Source of the DNA: Podochytrium sp. JEL0797
Taxonomy: Eukaryota; Chytridiomycota; Chytridiomycetes; Chytridiales; Chytriomycetaceae
NCBI GenBank assembly: GCA_027596195.1
Contig: JADGJG010000378.1
Location: 1-21,952, forward strand
Length of the DNA stretch: 21,952 bases
Direction of reading: 5' to 3'
The position numbers were made by a program, and so were the translations under genes. The first letter of the stretch is position 1, and each line of letters starts with the position of its first letter. The notes beneath the pieces were generated by a model. The model was given only the letters and a program-made list of their open reading frames with translations, ran no database searches and was not told the DNA's origin. Positions 1 to 9,835 of the stretch are shown one piece after another.

Positions 1-319
1 CTGCAGCGCTTCCTCCTTCCCCTCTTTAAGGTTTGCCTGCTCCCCCAAAGGCGTCAATGACGCTGCAAGGGATTCCGAATTCCATGGGGGACCAGGTTAG
101 ATTAAAAATGGATTGCGTAGGGCATGTGTTTTCACGCAGAATGGGGTGTTGATGGCACAGCATGCAAATATGCGGTCGCATGTGCAGATGGGCTGGTGAG
201 GGGTCGGGTTTATAATGTTGCATGCTTTTTTGTTGTGATTGATCATGGCTGAATCTCTTTAGATTTGTTAAATAGCTACAACACCCCAAGTTTTTGGGGT
301 GGGTCTTCAAACTGCATAG
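1..319. other. No gene recognised
   Basis: Only short overlapping frames are open here and none gives a recognisable protein. I see no RNA gene or repeat. A T-rich patch lies near the 3' end. Confidence 0.4.
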
Positions 320-628
320 ATGCAAAAAATGAGCAAAAAAATAATTGGAGGTATGTGCTCTCTGACAACTGTGACTTTGAAGGTGCCTAGCCTTACTGGG
401 TTATCAGTGAACGCTTTGGGGCACTTTGTTGAGCCAACACTGGATTTTGAAAAGTGTTCCAGTTTTTCCCAACAATTTATAGATTCCCTGGAGAAGGAAG
501 GAGTAGGTAGGTTACAATATTTTGGCTCAAGTTTTCTAGCTCCTATGTTCAGAAAACTCTTTGACAACGATGAGAAAAATTTTCTTTTTTTGAAAGAATG
601 TACCTTCTCACACCAAAGATGTCAACAT
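320..628 (+). CDS. Unrecognised ORF upstream of tRNA-Thr
   Basis: An open frame of about 100 codons runs from ATG at 320 until it enters the downstream tRNA gene, where its reading is meaningless. The residues are protein-like, with a mixed hydrophobic/charged composition and segments such as VTLKVPSLTGLSVNALGHFV. The opposite strand is also open over 307-567 (86 codons), so strand and coding status are uncertain. I recognise no family or motif. It lies directly upstream of a Pol III gene, a common landing site for retroelements, so a decayed insertion is one possibility; a chance ORF is another. Confidence 0.2.
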
Positions 629-629
629 C

Positions 630-701
630 GCCTCCTTAGCTCAGCGGCAGAGCGCGCCCCTCGTAAGGGTGAGGTCAGTGGTTCAATCCCGCTAGGAGGC
701 T
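630..701 (+). tRNA. tRNA-Thr (anticodon CGT), copy 1
   Basis: The acceptor stem is perfect: GCCTCCT at 630-636 pairs with AGGAGGC at 694-700. The anticodon stem CGCCC/GGGTG encloses the loop CTCGTAA, giving anticodon CGT, which reads the Thr codon ACG. The T arm is AGTGG-TTCAATC-CCGCT. Internal Pol III promoters are visible: an A box in TAGCTCAGCGG and a B box in GGTTCAATCC. There is no intron. T runs at 701-704 and 708-713 serve as Pol III terminators. Discriminator base T. The 71-nt body is identical to the copy at 1534. Confidence 0.95.
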
Positions 702-704
702 TTT

Positions 705-1533
705 GACTTTTTTCCTATTTATTTAGCTATTTAATTTGCCATAGTTGATTTGACCACTGCCTCTGAATTCAGCGTGATCAGAATCGAAAAAATACTCTAC
801 GTGGTCGGGTGAGGCAAGGGGGGAACAGAGTCTGTTGGCCTGCTGTTTGGCACGATTTTGGAGTTGAATCGCATCGTATGGGCGTGTCTCGACTGGTTTG
901 GTGAGTTGGTTGGTTCTTGCTTCTTGGAGGTGTGCATTTTGGTTGTTGAGTGGGGTTGAATTTCGCATTGCAGAACCTCGTTGGAAAAGGCGAACATTTG
1001 CTGAACTGCAGCCAGGAGTCATTGTCCCAGATGTGGGATTCCCAGGCTGAGCCTTGTCCACGCATTTTGAGTCCCAGAAACTCCTCTTAATCCGAGGACA
1101 CAAGTTATTCCGAGACTCATAATTTCCTATCAGGAGGAGCTTTGTTGACCTTGGCGCCGGCTTGCAAATGCTTCAGAGACGGCAAAGATTGCGTCACACT
1201 CATTTAGAATCAAGTTTTAGATCGCGCATCAACCCACAGCAGATTGCCAGAGCCAAAACCGCGTTGTGTATTGTTTGGCACACTCTCTTAAAATCACACA
1301 ATGCCTAGATGTGCCGTAATTACCATTGGTGTTTTCCAGTTTAAATCTGGCATCGTTGAAGAGTGTTGACACACAATGCATAAAAAGCCAACAGACAATA
1401 ATCTGCTCTCGCGAGATGCTTCCGAGGTAGATCTGTCAGCGCTCTGGTGCTCGTGATTGCATAAGGTGCGGGCGGGCTTCAATTCACAAATCAATTTACA
1501 TTTGTAAACATGCAAGCAGCATCAAACAACATT
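705..1533. other. Spacer between the two tRNA-Thr genes
   Basis: Three overlapping minus-strand frames are open around 723-1103, but they lie in different phases over the same bases and none has a recognisable domain. Apart from a short CAACAT just before each tRNA, I see no shared flank that would show the size of the tRNA duplication. Confidence 0.4.
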
Positions 1534-1605
1534 GCCTCCTTAGCTCAGCGGCAGAGCGCGCCCCTCGTAAGGGTGAGGTCAGTGGTTCAATCCCGCTAGG
1601 AGGCT
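1534..1605 (+). tRNA. tRNA-Thr (anticodon CGT), copy 2
   Basis: The 71-nt body is identical to the tRNA at 630-700: same acceptor stem, D arm, CTCGTAA anticodon loop and T arm. Flanks differ apart from a short CAACAT just upstream. A T5 run at 1609-1613 is the likely Pol III terminator. Same orientation as copy 1, 904 bp downstream of it, so this is a direct duplication. Confidence 0.95.
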
Positions 1606-1953
1606 CGCTTTTTGTCGCGGCATATCGCTGTGGCCGTTTGGTCGAGTTTGGGGCAGTGTCGGCATTGTTTTCGTGTTTTTGGAATTGAATGCGGCTACGA
1701 GGTTGAGCGGAGCCGCTGGTGGCACTGCCGATGCTTATTTTGCCTTTGCGATGTGGAGAGATGCTTTGCAGATTCGGAGGAGTTGGGGAAACCCGCTGAC
1801 ACGTGCGTCCAAATCGAATCTTAGTCTATGGAGATTAAAAAAGTGATTAATTCGGTCGTTTATTTCGATGATTAGAATCACATGCATGGCAAACTATCCA
1901 ATAAATGGCCGAGAGAGCTATCCAAACGTTTATTGCTGGATCGACAGCCAGCT
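1606..1953. other. Intergenic region downstream of the SDR gene
   Basis: It separates tRNA-Thr copy 2 from the 3' end of the minus-strand SDR gene. A 70-codon plus-strand frame rich in Cys, Arg and Trp (1612-1824) overlaps the tRNA terminator and looks like chance. No other signal seen. Confidence 0.4.
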
Positions 1954-3282
1954 TCAGCGAGCTTCTGGTGGAACAAAACTGTCCATACTTGCATTGGCGC
2001 CAATCAACTACATCGGAGGAAAGTTATCAAGATATCAGGGTGAGCGGAACAAAATTGAGGCGGAATGAGGGATAAAAAAACTCACATCCTTTGCAATTCC
2101 TTGCACCCCGACCGGCACTAACTTCATGGCCCTCCCGCAGTTTGCAATCGCCGGAATCACCACCTCGGCACTCTTGCCACGATTCAGAATAGCGATCATC
2201 TCAGAGGCCACGTATTCGGGTGTCAGGCTCGGGAAGAGGAACCCGAATCGGTATTTCACGCCCGTGAAGAGACTGGTTGTGATGAGGCCGGGGTAGATGG
2301 CGGAGACTTTGACGTTGCTAGTGAAAAATGTGTAAGTTTATGAGTTTCAGTGCATTGAAAAAGGAACGCATGTGGGTCGTCTTTCACATTACGTGTGTTT
2401 GGTTTCTTGAATCATAGCTTCCGTGAACCCAGAGATTCCGAATTTCGACGCACAGTAAACGGCGACTCCGGTGCTTCCACTGAGGCCGAGGATCGAGCAC
2501 ACATTCATCTGTGATGCAAGTACTGAGGTAAGACCCAAAACAAACTGAGAACCAGACCGGAATCTCGCGCCCAACTCACAATATGGCCATGGTTCTGCTT
2601 CATCATGTGTGGTAAAAACACTTTGGTTGTCCACATGGGTCCCAGCAGGTTGACTTGGATAATGCTGTCGATTTTGTGAGTTGTCTGAAATTCGCCGAAC
2701 TTGCTCTCCTCACCTCTGGATAACTTGAGGATCCAAATCGACAAACTTCTTTCCTCCGAGAATCCCGGCATTGTTTATCAGGATGGTGGGGATTCCAATC
2801 TGCGGGGTTTACGATCAAAACAAGGGACGAGCGGAATGCGCCGACTTCGCTACCTCCGCCATGATCCGCTTTCCCGCTTCTTCTACATTCTTGTACTCTG
2901 ACACATCGCATTTAAAGAACGTGACTCGATCTGAAGCAGCGAGAGAGGTTTGAGTGAGCGACAATAATACAGGATCGAAAACCGCGCACCCGAGTCGAAG
3001 GGCTGTTTTGGCTCATGCAGCGACAAGACAGCAACATGTTTTGGATTGTGTTTCGAAAGGATCTGGCGAATGAATGCGTGTCCCAGGCCTTGCGATCCTG
3101 TGCGCCGTTTGGTTGGTTCAGAACTGAGGGCGGTGAGGATTGAGCAACGAACCACCCGTCACGAGCACAATCTCGTTCTCCCATTTGACTTTGACGGAGG
3201 GGTTGAAGAAGACTTCAGAGATGAACAGTGCGGAGGCGATGAGAACCGCGACGGTAACTACGATTGACAGAAAATCGAACAT
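1954..3282 (-). CDS. Short-chain dehydrogenase/reductase, SDR16C/RDH10-like
   Basis: NAD(P)-dependent oxidoreductase of the classical SDR fold, probably membrane-anchored. Eight exons: 3153-3282, 2990-3097, 2854-2930, 2714-2799, 2580-2664, 2393-2508, 2086-2317, 1954-2007. They join in frame to 888 nt (295 residues), with introns of 49-78 nt, all GT-AG. Residues 5-25 form a hydrophobic N-terminal segment. TGGSQGLG (42-49) is the nucleotide-binding motif, NNAG (114-117) the structural motif, and Ser167, Tyr180 and Lys184 (YCASK) the catalytic residues with the usual 13-residue Ser-Tyr spacing. Length and the anchor-plus-SDR layout fit the SDR16C group (retinol dehydrogenase 10, 17-beta-HSD 11/13), which acts on retinoids, steroids or long-chain alcohols at ER or lipid-droplet membranes; the substrate here cannot be read. 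The start is the first ATG after a non-ATG open stretch. It lies 72 bp downstream of the armadillo gene on the same strand. Confidence 0.9.
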
Positions 3283-3354
3283 GTTTTTTGACAAGCGCAA
3301 GCCGTGATCAAACCGCGGAAAATAAAAGAATCATTATTAAAAGTCTATGTATGT

Positions 3355-5374
3355 TTACTCAAATTCTTCTTCCGCATAGCAAGGATCCACCAGAGCCACT
3401 TTTTTCTTTTCACTATCCTTGTCGAAAACGCCAAAGCATTTCGTTGAACATAGTTGTGTCAACACGGGCTTTTCCTTCCCGTATACTTCATAACCCGTAA
3501 TTCCACTCGTTCCATGAAACAATGTCTTGCACTGCCGACACTCAATATGCTTTGCCAAATATTGCTGCATCAAGACTGGCAACCGCAACTGGTCCAACTG
3601 CTCCTCCAAAAACGGTTCCAGTTCAGAAAAGATGGGCTTCTCCTTGTCAAACTCTTGTTTGAGGTTTCCAAGGACCGCGTTCTTGGCAAGTGTTTTGAGC
3701 GATGCGAGTTTCGATTGGCGAGTGTAACAGCGGCTCTGGCTGCCCGTGATTTTGCGGAATGCGTACATGATGACAAAGGCAAGGTCAGATTTCTCTTGGC
3801 GCTGGTGTTCGTGGAGGAATTCTGCGGCTGCAAAGACGGCGCGCACGCCTCCGAGGTGGATAATAGCTGCCCGGCATTTTTCTAAATCGGAAATTCAATA
3901 AACATGAGAACCCCGCGCAGTATTCGTACCATTTTCGGTCAAATTCATGAGGCACATTGTGCCAAACAGTTTGAGTAAATGTGCCTTGGTCATTCCCTTC
4001 AGTTTCCCATCTGGAACCGGTCCGCGCTCGCCTTCTTGGATGCTCATTTGTTTCATGCAGATTTCGAGGCAGTTGACTTCTTCATCAAATTGTTGTTGGA
4101 GAATGACTTTGATAATGGACTGGATTCCGTTTCGGGCCAAAATGTGGGCTCGGTTCGCGTCTGCCAACAAGATTTATCAATCAAGACAAACAAGAAGGAA
4201 GCAAGAAACTCACCAGAATGAAGCGCAAAAGATCCCAGTGCAAACACAGACGTGGTCAGAACGTTCCTATGATGCGGATACGCGTCCATCACAGCCAAAA
4301 TAGATTCAATGGCCTTCAAGTCCATTTTTGATTCTGCTCCTTTCGCAATCGTCAAATGCGCCAACGCAAAACATGCTGTGATTTGAAACTTTGGACACTC
4401 CTTGAACCTTTGCATGGCTGCGAGAATCAAGTGTTCGACTGGCCGAGTCATTTTGAGCTGCACAAACGCAAACATTCCGATACAATTGCAAGCTGCAGCG
4501 CATACGGATGTACTCTCTTTCCACTTTTCAAAAGACTTGTGGATGCAATCAATGTAAGAAGATATGAGACTCGCGGTGAGCTGTCGTTTCACAATCTTAA
4601 CCAACGCCGCGAGCGCGTTCAACCCTTGCACCTGAAGATCTTCTACATCCACATGCATCATCATTGCGTCGCGGATTCGTTCACATCCACCGGATTGGAC
4701 AATGCGCTTCCCATTCTCTTCGCATTGAGCAAGGTTGCTAATGATGGCACACATTTCGGTTTGGACAGTCTCTTCGTGGACCCATTTACGCATGTTGAGA
4801 AGGATGAGGGAGATGTAGGTGGTTTTTTGTTGGAGAAACACGCGGGCTGCTGGTACGTTCGAGAGGTTCGCGATCACGGCGCTGCAGTCGATTTGGATTT
4901 GGGTCGAGTCCGGGCAGAGGGTGAGGATGTGGAAGATGGAGTCGATTCCGTTCGCGTCAACGAATGTGCAGGCGGTTTCTTCTGTATTTTGTGGGTTTCC
5001 GAAAATGAGCGATGCTGTTGGGGAGCAAAATTAATGGCGAAACTTACCCATACGCGATAGAATTCGCAGTAGTTTGACGTTGATTGGTCTCACTGGTTGT
5101 GCGTTCGCGACCAGCACCATGCATTCGGCCAGGAGCGATAAGCTGTTTGGCGACAAGGAGTGTTTCCGGAACCGATCTTCCCATTTGACATCTTCATTAA
5201 CACGATCCTCGATAGATTAGCTCATTTGCTTGATTTTAAACGGGCAGTTCTCACAGCTTTTGATCGGAGACACGAACGCGATAAAACACGACAGGTACAA
5301 TGTGAGACGCGGTTTCGAATCACTCGCGGCTCCTGAATACGCGCGAGAGATTTCTCTGTGAATTCGTACAACAT
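3355..5374 (-). CDS. Armadillo-repeat protein with C-terminal Cys pairs
   Basis: Probably a helical scaffold protein. Five exons: 5255-5374, 5048-5207, 4214-5014, 3930-4160, 3355-3881 (1839 nt, 612 residues), introns 47, 33, 53 and 48 nt, frame kept throughout. Residues about 95-480 form repeated helical units of armadillo type (for example AVIANLSNVPAARVFL, ALAALVKIV, FALAHLTI, VFALGSFALHS, CLMNLTEN, IIHLGGVRAVF). Near the C terminus are C552-x2-C555 and C582-x3-C586, a possible zinc site, then an acidic end. The two 5' exons are less certain: I placed the start at the ATG at 5372-5374 because it keeps the frame and precedes a good GTGAGA donor and a CTAAT branch site. I cannot name an orthologue. 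It is divergent from the CATIP-like gene, with 83 bp between start codons; whether the two are functionally linked is unknown. Confidence 0.8.
5015..5047 (-). other. 33-nt intron of the armadillo gene
   Basis: On the minus strand it starts GTAAGTTTCG and ends CCCCAACAG, with ATTAAT as a possible branch site. Removing it joins an Ala codon split G/CA and keeps the armadillo frame open; retaining it adds a stop. Confidence 0.8.
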
Positions 5375-5457
5375 CAAACATGGATGAGAGCTGATTTGGT
5401 GTGGAAAAGTGGTTTGTTGACGAAAAAAAAATTGTCAAAGACACACACGCAACCAGG
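5375..5457. promoter_or_regulatory. Shared divergent promoter, armadillo / CATIP-like
   Basis: Only 83 bp separate the two predicted start codons, so both promoters and 5' leaders must lie here or overlap the genes. An A9 run lies at 5423-5431. Both starts are predictions, so the exact size is provisional. Confidence 0.5.
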
Positions 5458-6875
5458 ATGAGAAATCTCGAAGTCGCAGACGTGGTGTCCCAATCGAAAG
5501 GTTTTTGCCCACATTCCCCACTCGATTTATTCGAACAGAACGTGTTCTCATTCAAAACAACCAGGCATCCAAAGCTCGGTCTGCTTTTTAGAAGAAATGC
5601 AAATTTGCGATTCGCAAACCCACCAACCCATTGGACACATCAAAATCGATATCGGCATGGCAGAGCACAAACGCGATCCGTGTTATTTTGTGTCTGTCAT
5701 GCGTGAAACGAAGCACGCGGATGAAGGACACCGCATGTGGACCGTGAATAGTTATGTTTCAGCACGACTTGTGACGCTTACGGAATCCGTGTATGACTTG
5801 TGTACGGATTTGGATGGTGTCAAGAAGGAGAATATTACGGAGGCTGTGATTGAGGAGAATTATGGCGAGTATATTGTGATTACGGAGACGGTGACGGGGG
5901 AAGAGGATTTGCAAGAGAGTTTGGTTCCTTTGACGCGAGATGGGGATCAGTTGATTCTGAATGGTGAAGCGATTTATTTTTTTCAACCTCGATGCCGCCA
6001 AAACTCACATTCGTTTCAAGGCGCCGAGTTCATTCTCAACCGACTCCTCGCCCAATCCCGACACGAACAAACCGTCGTTGCACAAAAATACTACCAAACC
6101 GGACTCTACAAATCCAAATTCACAACCACACATGTCCAACCCGAATCCACCCCATCCGAATCCCCTGTGTCAGGAACCCAACCGATCCCACTCGAACCCA
6201 TCATCCAGATCCAAATGCATGCTGAAAATGAACCGGTGAATATCGTTCCGACGCGTCGTGGATCCATGATTGCGGTGGCGAAACCGAAAGAGGAAGGCAG
6301 CAGCGGGGACGCGGGGGTTGGGTTTGCGGATGCGGATTTCAACGCGCTCGTGCAGAGTGCGATTTCGAAAGAATCCGGGGGAGGTGGTGTTTCAGAGAGA
6401 CTTGCAACGTGCGATGTATTGAGTTGCGAGATTTTGATTACGCATTCGGGGACATGTGTTCAAGTCCAGGGCGATGGGGGGTATTTCTCGCGCGCTTGGT
6501 ATGCTGAGAAAGTGGGAGGGTCGAAGAAAGGTGAGTTGAGGGGGGGTGGACTTTTGGTTTGAATCTCTGACCTTGGAAAATTCTTAGCGGCGCTGGAACT
6601 TGCCATCAGTGAAGATGCGATGAAATCAAGTGGGTTTGCTGACAACATTGAGCTTATGTCGGAATTCAAGCAAAAGAAGGTAACGCCTTGATCTGTCTCT
6701 GATTCTCACTTGTTTACGAGTTTCTGAGCAGGCCGAAATCAAGCGCTCGCATATGGAATTCATCAAAGAACACCCGGAATTACAAGAAATCATGAGCGAT
6801 TTTGTACAAATGGTGCTTCTGAAGAAGCCAGAGAACGTCTATTCTTTTACGCAGTCGTGGCTCACGAAGCCGTGA
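5458..6875 (+). CDS. CATIP-like ciliogenesis-associated protein
   Basis: Resembles ciliogenesis-associated TTC17-interacting protein, which in animals acts in actin organisation during cilium formation. Four exons: 5458-5500, 5565-6530, 6588-6679, 6732-6875 (1245 nt, 414 residues; human protein about 390). The conserved N-terminal part begins around CFLEEMQICDS and continues through the beta-rich region (YFVSVMRET, WTVNSYVSARLVTL, YIVITETVTGEE). The C-terminal helix (HPELQEIMSDFVQMVLLKKP, then ENVYSFTQSWL) matches the short RIIa-like end of the family. The first ATG inside exon 2 (5597) would cut the conserved N terminus, so I prefer the upstream ATG at 5458 with a 64-nt intron whose donor is the weak GTTTTT; exon 1 is the least certain part. 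Such a gene fits an organism with a flagellated stage. Confidence 0.8.
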
Positions 6876-6925
6876 AAAAAAACCTTTGAAAATTTCGTGA
6901 AAAGCTGGCGCAGTACCAAACAACA

Positions 6926-7514
6926 ATGTCCACGCCTTCGAACCCCATGGCCGCAATCATTGCCCTCGCATTCTCACTGTCTGTCGGCATTCTGCTCGTG
7001 ATCCTTTCATGCGCATTGTACAGGTTCGCCTCTAAGACCCCCCTCCTTGGATTCGCAAATCGTAACAGCAGTTGAAACAACAAACCACAGCAACTGGCTG
7101 CCCCTCCTCGTTGTCCTCGCATACGTCCTCGCACCGCTTCCCAACTGGGTCAGCAAACGGCTGTCGGGGAACAGCGAGTACTTTTCAGACGACAGCAGGT
7201 GAGGAACCGAGATGAATATCGAACCCGCTCTCTGACTCGAATTTGGGCGTTTTGCGTAGGGGGATTCTTGAGACGGGGTATTTCATGACGAGTCTGTTTG
7301 TCGTGTCTGGGTTCATGCTTCCATTCGTGTTGGCACATTCGGAATTGGTGAGTTGTGTGCTTGAGGGTGGCTTCCCACGGGAAAAAGGGTACTGATTCAG
7401 AAATAGATCACGTCGACTGCAATGTATTTGTCTCTGACTGGAGGGTTGCTGATCTATTTCACGATTCTCGGATATCTCAAGTTTTTCGTGACGGTCGATG
7501 ATGGAGCGTTTTGA
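6926..7514 (+). CDS. VPS55: Vps55 / LEPROT family membrane protein
   Basis: Small tetraspanning protein of late endosomes. In yeast Vps55 works with Vps68 in endosome-to-vacuole transport; animal LEPROT and LEPROTL1 are the homologues. Four exons: 6926-7023, 7091-7198, 7260-7347, 7407-7514 (402 nt, 133 residues, the normal family length), introns 67, 61 and 59 nt. Four hydrophobic segments are visible: IIALAFSLSVGILLVILSC; LLVVLAYVLAPLPNW; FMTSLFVVSGFMLPFVLA; AMYLSLTGGLLIYFTILGYL. The motif after segment 2 (loop with SEYFSDDS) and the mid-chain LPFVLAHSELI agree with LEPROT proteins. The start is a Met just before the first segment in a CAACAATG context. The ATG is 50 bp after the CATIP-like stop on the same strand, so its promoter probably overlaps that gene. 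Convergent with CSN1, 164 bp away. Confidence 0.92.
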
Positions 7515-7551
7515 GTGAGAACGCAAACCCTTGCAGCGCGAATAAAGTCAT

Positions 7552-7628
7552 CAAATCCACAGATTTGTATTCCACGCACTCTTGGGCTGTCATTCAATCC
7601 ACGGACTGTATTCCACACACTCTTGGGC
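7552..7628. repeat. Imperfect tandem duplication between VPS55 and CSN1
   Basis: Two copies of a roughly 41-bp unit, 7552-7587 and 7595-7628. The core TGTATTCCACRCACTCTTGG recurs at 7566 and 7607 with one mismatch, and the upstream part AATCCACRGA is also repeated. It lies in the gap where both genes must end their transcripts, so it could carry a duplicated 3'-end signal; that is inference. Confidence 0.85.
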
Positions 7629-7678
7629 ATCTCAGCAAAAAATAACCACACACCCCACGTTCGACCATGGTCGAGCCT

Positions 7679-9799
7679 TCAATCTCTCTGCATCCTGTCC
7701 CAGTTCCCACGCCTAGTTCTCTCCGCACGCCCCCCACCACCCTCCCGACGATTCTCCCCCCCTTCCTCGCGCTCCAACCCCGCCACGGCGCGAGACATGC
7801 CCCCTCCACCGCCGTTCCCGTTGCCGCCGGGCGTCTCGACAAACATGTCCTGCGTCATCATTTGCACACGGAGTTGCAAAAAGTTGGACACTTTACAATA
7901 CTCTTGGCCTGTTTTGACGGCGTGGTCGAATACGTTGCTGCGTTTGTCTGATTCGTTGATTTTGAGGAGCTGAATTTTTGGTGAGTAAGTGGAAGACGGC
8001 GGGTTTTTGGAAACTTCAAAGGGAGTGGGAGAGGAAGCACAAAAAAACCGTGCACGCAAGCACGGAACACACCTTGTTGTGACTATCAATCCGCGCCTTC
8101 ACGAGCCCCTCACTAATCAACCCCACCACTTCCTCCTCCATCTCACTCACACTCGCGTCGCTGCCGTTCCCGCCAAACGCTTCACTCATCTTTCTCAGCT
8201 GCACCGTGCTGAAGGGGAAAATATACTGCACGATGGCTTTGCGGCGGATCATGGTGTAGAGGTTATGGATGTGTGGGTTGAGGTACATGTCGAGGAGGAA
8301 TAGGGGCTGTGGGGTTTTGTAAGGGGGTGGGGGGATGGGTCAGCATGCCGGGACTCATCGCAAAACGCACCCCACCTTGAGACTCTCCAACGCGGCCAAA
8401 CACGCTCCGTATTTTGCATTGTAGAACCCGTGCAACACGTCGTCGCGGAGACGCGGGTCCGCGAGTTCGAGGAACTGCTTCATGACGGGGTTGTCGAGGA
8501 TTTTGGACTTGATTTCGGCACGGTCGAATGTGGCGAGACTGAAGAGGGTGATGTAGAGGGCAATGTCGGATCCGGAAATGACCTTTTTTGTGAAGAGTGT
8601 CAGGAGGGGGTTGATGAGAAAAACAACTGGCTCGCGCGCACGATAAAGTTGAGGACATAACACAAGGTTTTACCTCCGTGTATCGGCCAATGATTTCGGG
8701 ACCGACTTCCAAGAAGCACTTTGCCGCAGCCTTGAACTTTCCGCTGTCGAGATGCACGAGTCCCGAGCAGCATTTGAGTTTCGAGAGCATCAGCTGGCGG
8801 GGATTCGCGGCGCCCGCTGGGCTCACGACGGCGGTCGGAGTCGTGGCGGAGAGTGGTGCTGCGCTGGGATCCGGAGTTGATTCGGCTTTGATGACGTAGC
8901 TTTGGACATGCGAAAAGTTTTTTTGGTCGACGCTGACCTGGGAAACAAACTGGGTTAGGAATGCAGCCGCAGTGGCGATAGATTTGAGGTATGACAAGTG
9001 CTCACTTTGATGATGTTGAAACACATGTCCAAGACGTGCTTTGTTGTGGAGCAGTAGTCGCGCGTACGGGAATAGCATGTGAACGCGTTCGCCAAGTCAC
9101 CGCATGCGTAAAAGTGGTCTCCGAGGTCTTGATGGCCCATCTAAATCGGAGGGATTCAATTAGAATCATGCGCATTCGCTATTCGCAATTCGATTCGTGA
9201 ATTCATGTCTGTGTGAGTCGACTGATTTCGGATGCTCGTGCCAGGACGTGTATGATTCGCTTGCTGTGCTCGCCGCTCATCCGCTATCCGCACTGCTGTG
9301 TGTGCTCTCGCGCGACTCGCTTCGCTTCGCTCAGCTCAGCCCCGACACATGGACACGTTCCCTTCCACTCAAGCACGTGCCCATCGCCCTCGTGCGAAAG
9401 GGATTACGGCCCCAATCCGAAGGATACACAGAAGCACGCACCCGAATGGACTCCTTGATGAGATTGGACTGGTAGTTCTTGAGCTCCGCGTTGAGACGAT
9501 CGAGCTTCTCACGGACGGATTTTGCGGTTGCTTCAAGCCATTGCTGGTCGAATTTGTAGTCTGTTGCCAGCTCAGCAAGGCGGTTCGAGAGCAGCGAGTA
9601 TTTTGTTGTGTTGAGGGTGGATGCTTTTATGTCTGCGATGGCGAAGGAGAGGGCGTCCTTTGCGAGGGCGGGACAGGTGTCGGCGATGAATTCGAGGCGG
9701 GCGATGCGCGAAAGGCCTTGTTTGAGAAAGTCAGCTAGGGCGGCGGTTTCAATAGAAAAAGTTGCCTTTGTAGTTGGCGATGTAAGAGTCGAGGTCCAT
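7679..9799 (-). CDS. CSN1: COP9 signalosome subunit 1 (CSN1/GPS1)
   Basis: PCI-domain subunit of the COP9 signalosome, which removes Nedd8 from cullins. Seven exons: 9766-9799, 9442-9716, 9006-9140, 8674-8937, 8376-8582, 8073-8306, 7679-7969 (1440 nt, 479 residues; human about 490). Diagnostic stretches: [88 protein letters not shown]; the PCI region from about residue 240, with [14 protein letters not shown] and [18 protein letters not shown]. The C-terminal tail is Gly-rich and then charged, less conserved. Intron 1 is GC-AG (9717-9765), intron 2 is unusually long (301 nt, 9141-9441), the others 68, 91, 69 and 103 nt. Divergent from the RPAP3-like gene with only 36 bp between ATGs. Confidence 0.93.
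9717..9765 (-). other. GC-AG intron 1 of CSN1
   Basis: On the minus strand the exon ends TACAAAG, the intron begins GCAACT, contains GCTGACT as a branch site, and ends TCAAACAAG. Reading through hits a TGA at once. Removing exactly these 49 nt gives [12 protein letters not shown], the conserved CSN1 N terminus. No GT donor is available nearby. Confidence 0.85.
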
Positions 9800-9835
9800 T
9801 TGTTTTTTTGTTATTTATTTATTTACAAAACAAGA
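9800..9835. promoter_or_regulatory. 36-bp divergent promoter CSN1 / RPAP3
   Basis: The start codons of CSN1 (-) and the RPAP3-like gene (+) are separated by 36 bp consisting almost only of A and T (T7, then TTATTTATTTATTTAC). 5' leaders must be very short or the transcripts must overlap. Both starts are well supported by frame and homology. Confidence 0.75.

Noticed and set aside
723..1103. Minus-strand ORFs between the tRNA-Thr genes
   Set aside because: Three phases are open over the same bases, with no motif, promoter or homologous-looking segment.
1612..1824. Cys-rich 70-codon ORF after tRNA-Thr copy 2
   Set aside because: Overlaps the Pol III terminator; cysteine spacing fits no known zinc finger or peptide pattern.
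9141..9441. Intronic snoRNA in CSN1 intron 2
   Set aside because: No ordered C/D or H/ACA boxes with a closing stem could be seen on the transcribed strand.
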